Part shown: in pieces, positions 1 through 11,847 of the stretch | How the letters are laid out: each line of letters opens with the position of its first letter | How positions within the stretch are numbered: the first letter of the stretch is position 1 | Assembly: GCF_000091045.1 (NCBI RefSeq) | Contig: NC_006687.1 | Location: forward strand, 1,060,001 to 1,110,000 | DNA: 50,000 bases | From: Cryptococcus deneoformans JEC21 | Lineage: Eukaryota; Basidiomycota; Tremellomycetes; Tremellales; Cryptococcaceae | Direction of reading: 5' to 3' | Translations under genes and position numbers: made by a program | Notes under the pieces: generated by a model | Database searches by the model: none | What the model saw: only the letters and a program-made list of their open reading frames with translations | What the model was told of the DNA's origin: nothing

Positions 1-3000
1 AACAATGTCAAGCAAATGGTGGTGTCGGGTGCCAAGGGTTCGTTCATTAACATTTCCCAAATGAGTGGTGTTGTGGGTCAGCAGTTTGTTGAAGGAAAAC
101 GTATCTCGTTCGGGTTCCGACACCGCTCATTACCACACTTCTCAAGGGACGATTATGGACCCGAGTCTCGAGGTTTCGTTGAAAACTCGTATTTGCGTGG
201 TTTGACTCCTCAAGAATTTTGGTTCCACGCTATGGGTGGCCGAGAAGGTTTGATTGATACCGCTGTCAAGACTGCCGAGACTGGTTATATCCAAAGAAGA
301 TTGGTCAAAGCGATGGAGGACTTGAAGGTTGCTTATGACGGTACTGTGAGAAATAGTGTGAATGAGGTCGTGCAGTTCTTGTATGGTGAAGACGGTATGG
401 ACGGTGCTGCGATGGAGAAGCAGGTGAGCATGATCATCTATGAGAAGAGGAAGGCCGCTAACATAAAACAGAGTCTGGATATTATCCGACTCTCTGATCA
501 AGCATTTGAGAGGCGATACAAGATTGATGTTCTTGGAGGAAGTGGCTTCTCCAAGGGGATCCTTCAAGCCGGTATCGACCAATCATCCATCTCTCTCCAA
601 AAGCTCCTTGATGAAGAGTTTGCTCAAATCTCGGAGGACCGTCGTATCCTTCGTTCCGAAATCTACCCGGACGGTACCCCCGGTCATCCCTTACCTGTCA
701 ACATCCAACGTGTCATCCAAAATTCTCAGCAAATTTTCCACATCGACCCTCGTGTTCCCTCCGATCTGGATCCCGTTTACTTGCTCGAACAAAGAGATGC
801 GTTGGCTGATAGACTGCTTGTGGTGCGAGGTGACGACAAGCTTTCAAGGGCTGCCCAAAAAAATGCTACTCTTGTGTTCAACATGCTTTTGCGATCCCAT
901 CTTGCTACTCGTCGAGTTCTGGAAGAGTACCACCTTAACAGGGAGGCTTTCGATTGGGTCATTGGAGAAGTGGAACAAATCTTCAACAAGGCTGTTGTCA
1001 ATGCTGCCGAGATGGTTGGTACTCTTGCTGCTCAGTCTATTGGTGAACCTGCCACTCAGATGACACTCAACACGTTCCATTATGCGGGTGTGGCGAGTAA
1101 GTCTGTTACTGGTGGTGTTCCCCGTCTGAAGGAAATTATCAACGTCGCTGTCAACATTCGAACTCCTGCTTTAAACGTCTATCTTGAACCCGAGTACAGC
1201 AAGACCGAAGAGGATGCGCACCAGATCATGCGGAAATTGACATACACTCGATTGAGGGATATTACTGCCACTGTTGAAATCTTCTACGACCCCAAGCTTG
1301 ACTCTACGGATATTGAAGAAGACAAGGACTTTGTGGACGCGTTCTTTGCGATCCCCGATGAAGACATCAGACTGGAGCTCCATTCCCCTTGGCTATTGCG
1401 TCTTGAGCTTGACCGAGCCAAGGTGCTTGAAGGTGGTTATGAAATGTCGCAGATCGTTGATGCCATTGCCGAGACCGTGGGCAAAGACGTCTTTGTTATT
1501 CACTCTGAAGACAATGCTCCCAAGCTTGTTATTCGTATTCGAGTCGTTGCTGAGAAGGAGGATGAAGAACTGTTGGGTGACGAGGACATGTTCCTGAAGA
1601 GGATTGAAGGCACCTTGCTTGATCAGGTTGAGCTTGGTGGTATCACTGGTATTACTCGAGTTTTCATCTCGGAAGGCAAGCAGGTTGTTGTCTCCCAGAA
1701 CGGTGAATACGATCAGGAGAAGGAATGGTTCCTCGAAACGGACGGTATCAACCTGAAGGAGGTTATGGCTGTCGACGGTGTCAATGCTTTCAGAACCTAC
1801 TCCAACAACTGTTACGAAGTCTACGAGACTCTTGGTATCGAAGCTGCCCGAAACGCTCTCTACAAAGAGCTCAACGGTGTTATTGAGATGGGTGGTTCTT
1901 ACGTCAACTACCGACACCTTGCGCTGTTGTGTGACCTCATGTGTAGCAAGGGCGCTTTGATGAGCATCACTCGACACGGTATCAACCGAACCGATGCTGG
2001 TGCTCTTTCAAGAGCGGCGTTCGAAGAGACAGTGGAGATCTTGCTTGAAGCTGCGGCTGTGGGTGATGTGGATGACTGTAAGGGTGTTGCGGAGAATGTG
2101 TTGTTGGGTCAGATGGCTCCTATGGGTACTGGTGCTTTTGATGTTTCACTTGACATGAATATGCTCAAGGATGTCATTGTTGACCACCGATTGCCGGTGC
2201 AAAACATGATGGCTGGGGGCATGGCTGGTGGAATGACTCCAGGAGGTGCGATGACTCCTTACGACAACCTGTCGCCCATGTGGGGTGGAGACAAGGGAGC
2301 TTTGGGTCACGCGGCATTCTCGCCTATCCAAAGTTCAGCGAACGACGAAGGTGGCAACTTTGCTTACATGGGCTATGGTCAGTCACCGATGCACGGCGGT
2401 ATGTCTCCTGCAGGTTACTCACCTTCATCGCCTGCTGGATACTCGCCCACTTCACCATTCGCTGTTACAAGCCCGGCCTACAGCCCTACATCTCCGTTTG
2501 CGGGTGCGGCAGCCGGCGCAGCATCCCCTTGGGTTGGACGAGGCGGGTACGGCGCTACCAGTCCTGCTTACTCTCCGACATCTCCTCAATATTCTCCCAC
2601 TTCTCCCCAGTTCTCTCCTACATCACCATCCTTCTCTCCATCTTCACCCACTTACTCGCCGGCTTCTCCAGCTTATGGCGGTGCGGGTGCTGGAAACAGG
2701 GCGTCACCTTATTCTCCCACATCTCCAGCTTACAGCCCGACAAGCCCAATGGGTGGTATCACATCTCCGCAATACAGTCCTACGAGCCCCAGGTACAGTC
2801 CGACAAGTCCGGCGTTTTCACCTACAAGTCCGTCATACAGTCCAACAAGCCCTGCGCCCTTCCAGGCTACCAGTCCGAGGTATTCGTATGTTGGATATCT
2901 CGTCAGTAGAATCATAATCAAGCTAACATATATGATAGTCCCACCAGTCCTCAATTCTCTCCCACTTCGCCTACCTACTCTCCTGCCAGTCCAGCTTACT

Positions 3001-3241
3001 CGCCTACAAGCCCCCAATATTCACCTACTAGTCCTGCCTACAGGTGGGTCTTTCCTTCTTCCCATAGTGGGCTTATAGCTGATTTTCATATAGTCCGACG
3101 TCGCCGGCTTACAGCCCGACATCTCCAGCGTACGGCGGTGCTGCCCCCAACGGCGGTACAGCTCAACAGCAAAACGGTCAGGCGAGACCTGGATGGGGAA
3201 ATACCGGAGGGTACGGTACATCGCCTAGCTGGAAGAGCTAA
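1..3241 (+). CDS. RPB1: RNA polymerase II largest subunit RPB1 (5'-truncated by the window edge)
   Basis: Catalytic subunit of RNA polymerase II; makes mRNA in the nucleus, and its C-terminal repeats recruit capping, splicing and termination factors. The reading frame is open from base 1, and the gene continues off the left edge. Recognisable blocks: the funnel/bridge region ([11 protein letters not shown], then [20 protein letters not shown] and [11 protein letters not shown]), and the trigger loop ([19 protein letters not shown] at about 1060-1110). The CTD starts near 2400 and has about 21 well-formed [YF]SP[TSA]SP heptads broken by Gly/Ala-rich spacers. I place exons at 1-2885, 2939-3043 and 3094-3241 (stop TAA 3239-3241), 1045 codons in the window. 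Both introns (53 and 50 nt) interrupt a CTD heptad between Tyr and Ser. Downstream neighbour is convergent. Very secure call. Confidence 0.98.
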
Positions 3242-3287
3242 GTTGAGAGTGGGACAATTTCGAACGTGCGGTGAAGCATGGGTACAT

Positions 3288-3299
3288 GGGGGGGGGGGG
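3288..3299 (+). repeat. Homopolymer G tract
   Basis: Twelve consecutive G residues about 45 bp after the RPB1 stop codon, probably in the 3' UTR. Homopolymers of this length are prone to length error in both cells and sequencing. Confidence 0.9.
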
Positions 3300-3657
3300 A
3301 AGTTGTACTGTATCAGAACAAAAATAGGGGTTTAATCTTATTTCTTGGTTTGCGCGTTGTTACCTTTTGTTTATCGGATGATGGGTTAACCGAACGTTGA
3401 AGCGTATCGTGCGGGCGTAATCGAATAACTACAAACAGCCATGTTCAAAATGCATTGTCTTAGAAACGGATGATTGATGAGAGACCAAAAATGATGGAAC
3501 TGGAGGATGATAATACATAGATTTCTTGTAGTCTACTAGTCTTCTTTCTCCATGCACTTTTCTAACCACATTACTAGTATGTATTTGTACACATTTGATC
3601 ACCGATAAAAACCTCCCTCAATAATCAATCCTAGCAAAAGTTGTAAGAGATTAGTTG

Positions 3658-3677
3658 TATATATATATATATATATA
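3658..3677. repeat. (TA)10 dinucleotide microsatellite
   Basis: Perfect alternating TA run in the convergent intergenic region between RPB1 and the PSP1-like gene. Likely polymorphic between strains. Confidence 0.9.
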
Positions 3678-3865
3678 AGGAAAGGAAAATAGGGAAGTCT
3701 GGTTACGAGAATTACTAAAAAGTTAAACCTCTAAATACATGGACATTTGATCTTTCAATCCAGCCTGCCTTCCCCTTTGTAGTATTTTTTAATAATTTGT
3801 TTCTACTTCTGCTCCGATTTATTTGACGTCTGTGATTGTTACGATAGATGATTCAATAGTACATT

Positions 3866-6800
3866 TTATGATCGTGGATCTTGTTTGAGGTGCTGATCAG
3901 CCAAAAAAGCTTTACCATCGGCGGGAATATTAGTCATGTAGTACTCACCATCTTTGGATACCATACTCATCCAGATTCTCGATTTGAAAATCCTAAAGTT
4001 CTCTTTGGTAAGATCCCTAAAATCAACACGCTTGTCCGCCTTGAAGTAAAAGGTGAGTTTGCGTCGATCCCTGATAAGGGTCAGTACGATGGGATACGGC
4101 GTAAAAAAATGGAATGGAGAAATGAACTGACCACTGATACTCTGCATCGACAATTTGCATCGGCAAGCCCCTCTGTGCGACCTTTTCTCTGCAAATCATC
4201 ATCGCATCATACTCATCCTGGATCTTCTCTCTCATCCTCCTATTTATCCCATGTTATTGTCAGTCGACGTGTGCCTCCCAAAAAAAAATGGACAAAAAAA
4301 AATTGAAACTGAAACTCACTGCTGCTCCTCCGCTCCTTGACTGCTCTTTGCAAAAATCCTCTTTGGCATAATCTCCTTTGCCAACGGACCTCTTACTGCG
4401 GTCCCTACAACTTCCATCTGGCCACCGGGACCTACACCCGCCAAAAGCGAGTCAATATCGAGGGAGGCGAGTTCCATACCTTGCAAGAATGGCTGAGGAG
4501 ATTGAGTCTGCTGCTGCTGTGCGTGTTGTTGTTGCGGTTGGCCGGGACCGGCGGAAGCGGAGGGGTTACGGGTATGCCCAAGTATCCCACCGGCGCTAGC
4601 ACTGTCGGCTTGGGCGCCAGCTCCTCCGCCGCCGGCAGCACCTACCGCCATGCCCGGAGGCTGATGCTCTCTCGCACCGCTCAACAACGCCTTTGTAGCC
4701 TGCCTTTCCTGCCATTCCCTAATTTCCACCGGGGTAAGCTGGTCACACACGATTGTACCGAGATCGCTACCCCTATCGGCCTCGACGATGACTAAATCCC
4801 CGTTGGAGATGAGTAAAGTCGGGTCGGGGCAGTAGTAGACATCGCGACGGCCGGCTTTAAAGGTGACGATGTACAGCGGGGTAGCGGGAGGGAGTGAGGA
4901 GAGAGGGAGACCCTTACCGAGGTCGGAAAGGGATAAGGACGAGAAGGAGGGGGAAGCTGGGGGATGAGTTGCGGGTGCGGGCTGAGAAGAAAGTGGAGGC
5001 GGAGGCTGGGTAAACGCAGGAGAGGAAGATGGCGAGAATGTGTATGGCTGGTTGGGAGGCGGCTGGATGTTCATTGGCTTGTTGTAACCTCCGCCAGACT
5101 GCTGAGGCATCTGCCCGGGCCTAACCTGAGGTTGCTGCTGCTGCTGCTGCTGTTGCTGCTGCTGTTGCCCCGAAAAGTAACCATATTGAGGTCGGAAACC
5201 TTGCTGCATCCCACCAGGGGCTGTATTCTGGTACGGCTGCCTTGTGGGAGCGTTGCCACCATTGAAGGGGCCGCCAAAACTGGGTGGCATGCCAAGGTTC
5301 GAGTGGGTTGGTGGGCTTCCGATAGGTCCAGGACCCATGGATATGTTGGAGATGGTAGGGATATTGCGGGGCATACCGGTCCCGACCGGTCCGAGTGGCC
5401 CTTGTGACATGGGGCTGGGGCCGGCAGCTTGGATACTTGATCTTCGGATAGCGGAAGGGGGAGGAGGCATATCGAAGGAAGGTTGAGGGAACCGTCTGGA
5501 TTCTTCAGTCGATGGCGCCCGTTGTTCTTGCTGAATCTGAAAATGCTGAGACTGGGGTTGATTGCCACCGGAAGGCAACGCTACCCTTCCCCTGCTCGGT
5601 GTCCCAAACGACGGGAAGGCACCTTCATCCCAAGCACCTCGACTTCCAGGCATCCCCTCGAATTCAAACTTGGGCAAACTACCGTGATGGAAAGCTTCTT
5701 CTCGTTTCTTGGCTTCGCGACCAAGGTCGATATCGAGACTCAAAGCGTTTCCGAGATCGGTTTCGAATCCAAACAAGCCTCCTCGGGGGGAGAAGCCACC
5801 GAGACCGGCAGACCCAAGGGGTGTCATCCCGCCTCCTTCCGCGAATACCAACTCTCTTCTTCCGCCTGGTCCACCGACTACGGATACGCTATGCCGTCGA
5901 CTTGAAGTGCCAGACAGATTGCCGCCTCCGGCCCCTGGTGAGAGATCGTTATAGCCCAAACCGGCGGAATGAGGATACCCGCCCAGAGCCTTGGCGACGC
6001 TGGATGTCAAAGCGGATTGAGTCGACTGCGAGTGGGTATCAGCCCAAGCTGCTCTGGCCGAGGTGTAAGTTGGATCTTGGAATCGGCGCGGGTGTTCGGG
6101 GAGTGTGTTGCCGCCGCCACCGAGAGAAGACAGTCCTCGTGTAAAGGGGGACATGTTGGAAGGTTCGGACGATTTCCAGGCATCGAGGTTTCCCATATCC
6201 GCCTTGCTCAGAGGACCCATCCATGGGCGATCAACATTGGACGGCCGGACACCCGTGGCGAGAGACTGAGAGCGTGACCTCGAGACACTGTTGGTGGCTC
6301 TGGGAGGCGAATGGGGCAGAGGGTGTTGGCGGAGTGCGGCAGGAGATGTGGATGGCGTGGAGTTGGGAGAGAATGTGGGGAACGGAGACGTCGACCGAGA
6401 GCGGGAGGGCAGGAATTCTTCAGTGTGCGATGCGAGTGTTCCGCCAAGCGACATGTTCTGCGGGACGTTAGATTACGGCTTCCTCCATGCAGCAAAGACC
6501 TACCCTGGGCTCATGCCTTTCTCCAGCAGAAAAGCTGCTTGCACGCGTGGCAGCTCCCATACCGCCGCTGGCGAGCGCGTTTCCAAACCTTCCTCCGGCC
6601 CGTGTTCCGCCAATCACGCCGTAGCTGTTCCCGTTTGTATTTCCGTTCGCATTGCCGTGGCCGTTTCCACTGTGATTCCCATTCGTCCCTGGCGAGCCCC
6701 GTCCGGAGCTGGGGGTGGAGAAGGGGATCTGGAACCTCTCGCCGGCAGGCTGGGACGCGGCGCGGGTCTTGTACTGGAAGGGCGTGCCGCCGAGTGTGAT

Positions 6801-6872
6801 GGCTCTGGTGGGGGAGGGGCGGAAAGTGGGGGCGTTGGGATTTGGCGCGTCTTGCGGGAGTGAGGCGGCCAT
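3866..6872 (-). CDS. PSP1 C-terminal domain protein with long low-complexity N-terminus
   Basis: Reconstructed from four exons: 6504-6872, 4320-6457, 4132-4239 and 3866-4070, giving 939 aa with consistent phases. The last roughly 200 residues are a PSP1 domain. It begins at about YIVTFKAGRRDVYYCPDP, continues DLVIVEADRGSDLGTIV and AEYQWDRRKLTFYFKADKR, and ends VDFRDL...FKSRIWM. This family includes yeast Psp1 (a high-copy suppressor of DNA polymerase alpha mutants) and bacterial YaaT/RicT; no enzymatic activity is established. The first roughly 700 residues are Ser/Pro/Gly/Gln-rich and probably disordered, with a 12-residue polyQ tract, as in RNA-granule proteins (inference). The intron at 4071-4131 was chosen with donor GTCAGT because it restores the conserved Trp-Asp-Arg-Arg. 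Start is the first ATG of the exon at 6872. Divergent from the NBR1-like gene. Confidence 0.87.
5131..5166 (-). repeat. CAG/CAA tract coding polyglutamine
   Basis: Read on the minus strand this is a run of CAG codons with occasional CAA, encoding 12 consecutive Gln in the PSP1-domain protein. A second Gln-rich stretch lies near 4510-4545. The CAG units make length variation between strains likely. Confidence 0.9.
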
Positions 6873-7519
6873 CCTTCTGTGGCCCGGTCAGCCGCTGTGG
6901 ACGCTCGTGCGGCCGGCTTCACGTGGCCGGGGGAGGCGACTTACAGAGTGGTGGGAGTATCTGTATGCTGTGTGGTGATGCTGGCGGGGGGCAGGCGGGC
7001 GGCGGTGGCTGGCTGACCTGTGTATGTGGGGGGCGGCTGGGAATAAAGCAGTAACGAGGAGTAGAGTCTATACGGGAATCTAGTATCTATACGGGCTGGC
7101 ACATGGCAGGGAGTCCTAGAAGAAAGAGAAGATGACCCCCGCACCCGGTGCCACATTTCCGGATGAGGCCCCAAGCATGTGACCCTGATGTCATAACATC
7201 CCAGACTATTCTCCCATCTTTCCCATTTTCGGCCCGCCCACCCAGCAGACACATCCAGCTGCCGCCCAAACCCCCGCCAAATCTGGGCCACTTTTGCCAC
7301 GTGGCCGCGCGCCACAGCTTCAAACACCGGTGTGCTTACGTACTCTCGACCGGGAGAGCTGTCGGAGTTGCGCGTGGATTTGCCACCGTCGCCACTGCGC
7401 GTCACTCGCTCGCAGACGGCGCATCGATCGCTCGAGAAATCATCGCCCGATATATTGCCGGTCCACCCATCTCCTTCCTTCTTCCTTCCTCTCCAACCCC
7501 TTTCTTCCCCGCCCGTACC
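6873..7519. promoter_or_regulatory. Divergent promoter region, PSP1-like gene / NBR1-like gene
   Basis: 647 bp between two start codons. It includes a CACGTG E-box core at 7298-7303 and a CT-rich stretch (about 7470-7515) directly before the NBR1-like ATG, typical of fungal leaders. I see no convincing ORF of its own. Confidence 0.55.
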
Positions 7520-10500
7520 ATGTTCGTCATCAAGGCGACGCTCAAAGACGAGACAAGGCGTCTCACCTTTGACACAAGCCACTTCCCAAGATACTATGAA
7601 GTACAGCAAAAGGTCAGCCTCACCTGACCCCACACGAGATAACGACGCTGACGCGGAAGCGGCTTTCTCTTCGACTCTTCGCTCCAACGATACCTTATGA
7701 CCTCGGCACCTCGCCCGCGTATTGACATATCCTTCTCATGTGAAACAGCTGAGAACCATTTTCAATCTGCCATCGACATGTCATCCTTTCTGGGTCAATG
7801 TCCTGCTCTTCCCGGATGATTCTCGGGATGCAAGGATAATGTTCAAGAAGCACGTCTGCGATGCTGAAGAGTGAGTCTTAGTTTCTTGTCCCATATTTAA
7901 AAGCATGTCGCAACTTGTTCATGTCTTTGGCCACCCCAACCCTCGCTGCAACGTCGTACGAGCTATGCTGACAACTCGCTTCCTGCCTTTGCTGCGCTTT
8001 CGCACGTCCTTTCTAATGTCTTTCACACGCTGCCCTGTCCTCCCATTGTTCTTGCCACGTACAGATATGAGTCCGCCCAAGCACCCTTCTTGCACATTAT
8101 CGGCATCTCCCCAGCTTTAAAGTTTACAATCTTGCTCACGTCCGACCCAAGGCTTGACTCTATCCACGGCTACCACCGTGCGAACAAGCTTCTTTCGTCT
8201 GCTAATCATCTCAACATTCGCTTGGCCAATCTTGAAGAGCGACTCGGCGAAGAAAGCGCTCTGCTCAATTCACTCGAGGACAAGGCGAATGAGCGTGTCA
8301 AGGACGGTGACGACCTTGCCAATGCCTTTTGGACTTCCCGTGCTGACGAAAAGCGTGCGTCTATCAAAGAGCTCCAGAACGCTGTAGACGCGTGCAAGGA
8401 GCAGCTCAAGTCTCTCAACGAGCAGCTCGACGGTGGCCTCCCCGAAAACTACACACACCAGACCTTGCGCGATTACGCCGCTTTTGAAAACAGGGAGGAA
8501 GCCGTACGAGCTCAACAAACGGAAGACGAACTTTCCGCCTGGAGAACCTCGCAGGAAATGGACCGTCCTCCCTTCCCTCCTCTGGAGTCCATCATCCATA
8601 ACTCTGGCTGGGGTCAGACTCGTGGATGGCCATACCACCACCCTGGCGTCCATGCGCGAGCGATGCCGCCTCTTCCTCCCGCTGCCTTTGGCCCCAACCG
8701 GTTCCCCGTTCCTCCCCACCCCGCCATGTTCAGCTCTCCTTTCCCTCCATCTCCCCCTCATGCACAGCCGCCACCACCGCCCGGCCATATGCACACCCAC
8801 GGGAGAGGCCATCACCATGACAGGAGGTTGAGGAGTGTGCTCGATAGCGTTTCTGAGATGCTCAATCCCAACAACCCTAACGGATTCGTTCCCGCCCACG
8901 AGATCAAATCCATGCTTGACGGATTCTTGCTAAACCTCACTAATCAGCTTGCTGCCACCTTTGAGGGCTCGACCCGGATGTCCAGTCCGGCTGACGAAAA
9001 CGAGCCCCGAGTACCTGGCGCATTCGTCGAAACTCAGTCTGCTCAGTCTGTTCAATCTGCTCAGTCCGCTCAGTCCGCTCAGTCTGCTCAGTCTGCTCAG
9101 TCTGACGCTCAGATCCAGACCCAGCCAGAGACCGTTGTAGCCCCAGCGAGCAAGCTCGGCAAAGGAGGATTCCGTCACCGCCATATCTGGTGCGACGGTT
9201 GCGAAAAGGAGATCCGAGGCATGCGCTACAAGTGTGAACACTGCCCCGACTATGATCTCTGTGGCTCTTGCCTTCCCCTCCTCAACACTTCAGCCCTGCA
9301 CCCGACGTCGCATACTTTCAAGGCCATGCTCCACCGTGACTTGAAGGAGCGTATCAACCTCTCGGACGAGTTTAGCGTCCACAACGCCACATGTGATGTT
9401 TGCCAGTTGCACATTGCAGGCGTACGTTGGAAGTGTCTCAATTGTCCTGATTGGGATGCCTGTAGTTCTTGCGCGGCCGGTCTCGACCAGTCCCACCCGG
9501 GCCACAGTTTCGTCAAGCTTTACAGGTCCAGTGATTATGTGGTGAGCGCTGCTTTGGAGGAGAAGGAAGCAATTGCCCATCCTCATGTAACATGTGATGG
9601 TAAATCTTTTCATTCCTCTTTGCAATCACATTTTGTGCTTTTCTGATGCTGATAAAACTTTTTATTTATCAATGCAGGTTGCAACACTCGAATCTACGGT
9701 ACACGTTACAAGTGTATGCACCCTTCGTGCCCCGACTATGACCTCTGCGAAAACTGTGAGGCCGCACCCAACACTATCCACCCAAACAACCACCCAATGC
9801 TCAAGATCAAGACGCCTCTCCGCGTCAATTTCAAGTCTTCGTACTCTCAGAAATCCCGCTCTTTCCGCGGTCCCGGTTTTGGCTTTGGCGTTGCCGAGGC
9901 TGCCGATCAGGATAAACTGACTGGGGAGTTGTCAGTCAGGCCATCCCGTCACGGCCACCATCACCACCACCGAAACAAACAGGACAAGGCGGCGCATGCG
10001 CATGGTGACGCGTTTGGTAAGAGGAAAGGTGGCGGTTGGTGTCAGCACAAGGAGGCTTCACCTTCGCCTGCTTTGGCCAAGTATGTCAGCGAGATTTTCA
10101 TCCCTGCGAATGAGGTCGAGGACGTGCAGGACGTGCAGCAGGCGCAGCAGGCGCAGCAGGTGAAGGGTAAAGGTAAAGAAAAGGAAATGGAGAGTGAGCC
10201 GGTGACTCCCAAGGCGGAGAACAAGGAGTTCATCTTACCAGCCAGTGCTGCCGCCGCATCTGCAGAGGCAACCCCGGTCTCCATCGCGGACGACCCTGCC
10301 CCTGCCCCTGCTGACAAGAGTAGCCCACCGGCCAAGGAGCCCGTCGGGCCCCTCGACATCTTTTCTTTCGTGCGACACGTGACTATCCCCCCTGGGACTA
10401 GTCTTCCCGCCGGCACGGTTTTCACAAAGATCTGGAAGTACACGCATTTTGCCTCGGGCAGCGAATACCCATTCTCCACCGTCCGACTTGTGCGCCAGAC

Positions 10501-11322
10501 CGACGACGACGGTAGCCTCGGCGGTATCCAGATCGAGGGCTCAGAGGTCAAGGTAGAGTTCAAGGTCGATGATGTGAAGGAGGGCGAGGAAGGTGAAGTG
10601 AGGATTGAGGGATTAAAGGTTCCCGACAAAAAGGGTGAAGAGGTTCGAGAGGCGTGGAGATTTGTCGATGAAAATGGTGTCGAGTACGGCCAGCCGTTCC
10701 GTCTTAGGTGAGTGTTTTTTTTTTTTTTTTTTTTGGCGTCGCGATCTTTTACCACGTGACTATTAAAAAACGGTCGCTGACAAAATGTCATAGGATTACC
10801 GTGAGCGAAGACTTGGTTCAGAGCAAGAACTTGAGCGCTTCCAGCTTGTTGATGCCTCTATCTGACCACCACAATCCTACTACTCCCGGCTCGTCGGGCT
10901 ACGTTTCTGCTTATTCCAGAGACGGTAAGCAAGGTGACGGTGAAGCTGCGCCCTGCGGTACTCTTATCTACCACTATGCCCAACAAGTTCAACAAACGAA
11001 GCCAGAAGCGTCTCCTTCTGTCACGCCTTGTGCAGCATCCACCACTGCCTCCTCTTATGCCTCCCCGCTTTCCGGCATCACGTCCCTCCCTTCCACTGCT
11101 ACTGCCGATGACGATGACGATGATGACGACAATCTGTCCATCATCTCGTACAACTCGTATGTTGACGTGGACGGTGTGCGAACAAGCACGACTGCCTCGT
11201 CTTCCTCCGTGGCTGGGGCGCGCCGGGAAGAGGAAGAAGGTGAAGAGGTCCAACTTGGTAGTGAGGACGACTATGAGGTTGTGGAGGGTAGCGAAGACGA
11301 CTCGACTGCTGATGAGCTTTGA
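7520..11322 (+). CDS. NBR1-type selective autophagy receptor (PB1 - 3x ZZ - FW domain)
   Basis: Five exons (7520-7612, 7749-7870, 8065-9599, 9678-10707, 10794-11322) join in frame to 1102 aa. Residues 1-90 resemble a PB1 domain (MFVIKATLKDETRRL, then PFWVNVLLF). A helical segment follows, then a Pro/His-rich linker with a QSA repeat. Three ZZ zinc fingers lie at about 440-490, 510-560 and 577-630, each with CxxC...CPDYDLC-type ligands. An FW-type domain follows at about 800-925 (FVRHVTIPPGTSLPAGTVF through REAWRFVDENG); I see two Trp, not four. The tail is acidic, ends DEL, and has a LIR-like core YEVV at about residue 1087. NBR1/p62-family receptors link cargo to Atg8 or, in fission yeast, to ESCRT-dependent vacuolar targeting. 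The family assignment is well supported; cargo and pathway here are inference. Confidence 0.88.
9035..9103 (+). repeat. 9-nt tandem repeat encoding (Gln-Ser-Ala)n
   Basis: About eight near-perfect copies of a 9-nt unit (CAGTCTGCT and variants) encode QSA triplets, one copy being QSV. It lies in the linker just before the first ZZ finger of the NBR1-like protein. In-frame expansion or contraction would change linker length without a frameshift. Confidence 0.9.
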
Positions 11323-11847
11323 GCACTATCATCAACAGTTTCATCTTTGTTTTTCGTCTGATCTTTGTTATTATTTATTTTCTTTTTTCGTTCCTACCAC
11401 TCTCCACTCTGTTGATTCGTAACCTACCATCTAGCTTGTATTATGCTCGAACCTGCTTGTGTGTTTTGATTTGATAGGTGTTTGTTGGTGAAAAAAGGGG
11501 GGCGAGGCCGAGTATGTAGTTTTATGACTTTTGAATGTAATTGTTTTATTGTTTCCCGCCCAACTGTTTGTCTATTGGAATTTTCCAGAAAGTTTTGCGG
11601 AGCATATTCATCATCCCTTGAAATGAAACGAAAAATTATGAGACCTACAAGATGCCCATTACGGACTGAACAAGAAGCAAACATAGAAAGAAAAAAAAAA
11701 CCAAAAAAAAAGTGAAAAGAACAGAAAAATGGCTTGCGATCATAGCCAGGGCGGCTGAGCTGATGTCATGGGGTTGTAAACCCTCAGTAAACGTCCTGAC
11801 GAATTGGTATCAGCAACTTTACACGAAAGCGAAGAAAGGGAAGGAAA
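11323..11847. other. Convergent intergenic region, NBR1-like / SAP30-like
   Basis: 3' UTR sequence of both genes, T-rich on the left and A-rich on the right (A-tracts at about 11690-11712). Short ORFs here look random. No RNA gene seen. Confidence 0.7.

Larger units (their letters stand above)
3242..3865. other. Convergent intergenic region, RPB1 / PSP1-like gene
   Basis: Contains the 3' ends of two convergent genes and no supportable coding region. AT-rich, with a 12-nt G run at 3288-3299 and a TA microsatellite at about 3658-3677. No obvious RNA gene. Confidence 0.7.

Noticed and set aside
142..1977. Long ORFs antisense to RPB1 (for example 142-582 and 1393-1977)
   Set aside because: They mirror a strongly conserved coding sequence and show no family features; ordinary shadow ORFs.
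4964..6863. Plus-strand ORFs across the PSP1-like gene
   Set aside because: They are reflections of the Gln/Pro/Gly-rich minus-strand coding sequence; Leu/Arg-rich and featureless.
9035..9103. CRISPR-like array
   Set aside because: Contiguous 9-nt repeats without spacers, in frame in a eukaryotic gene; it is a coding minisatellite.
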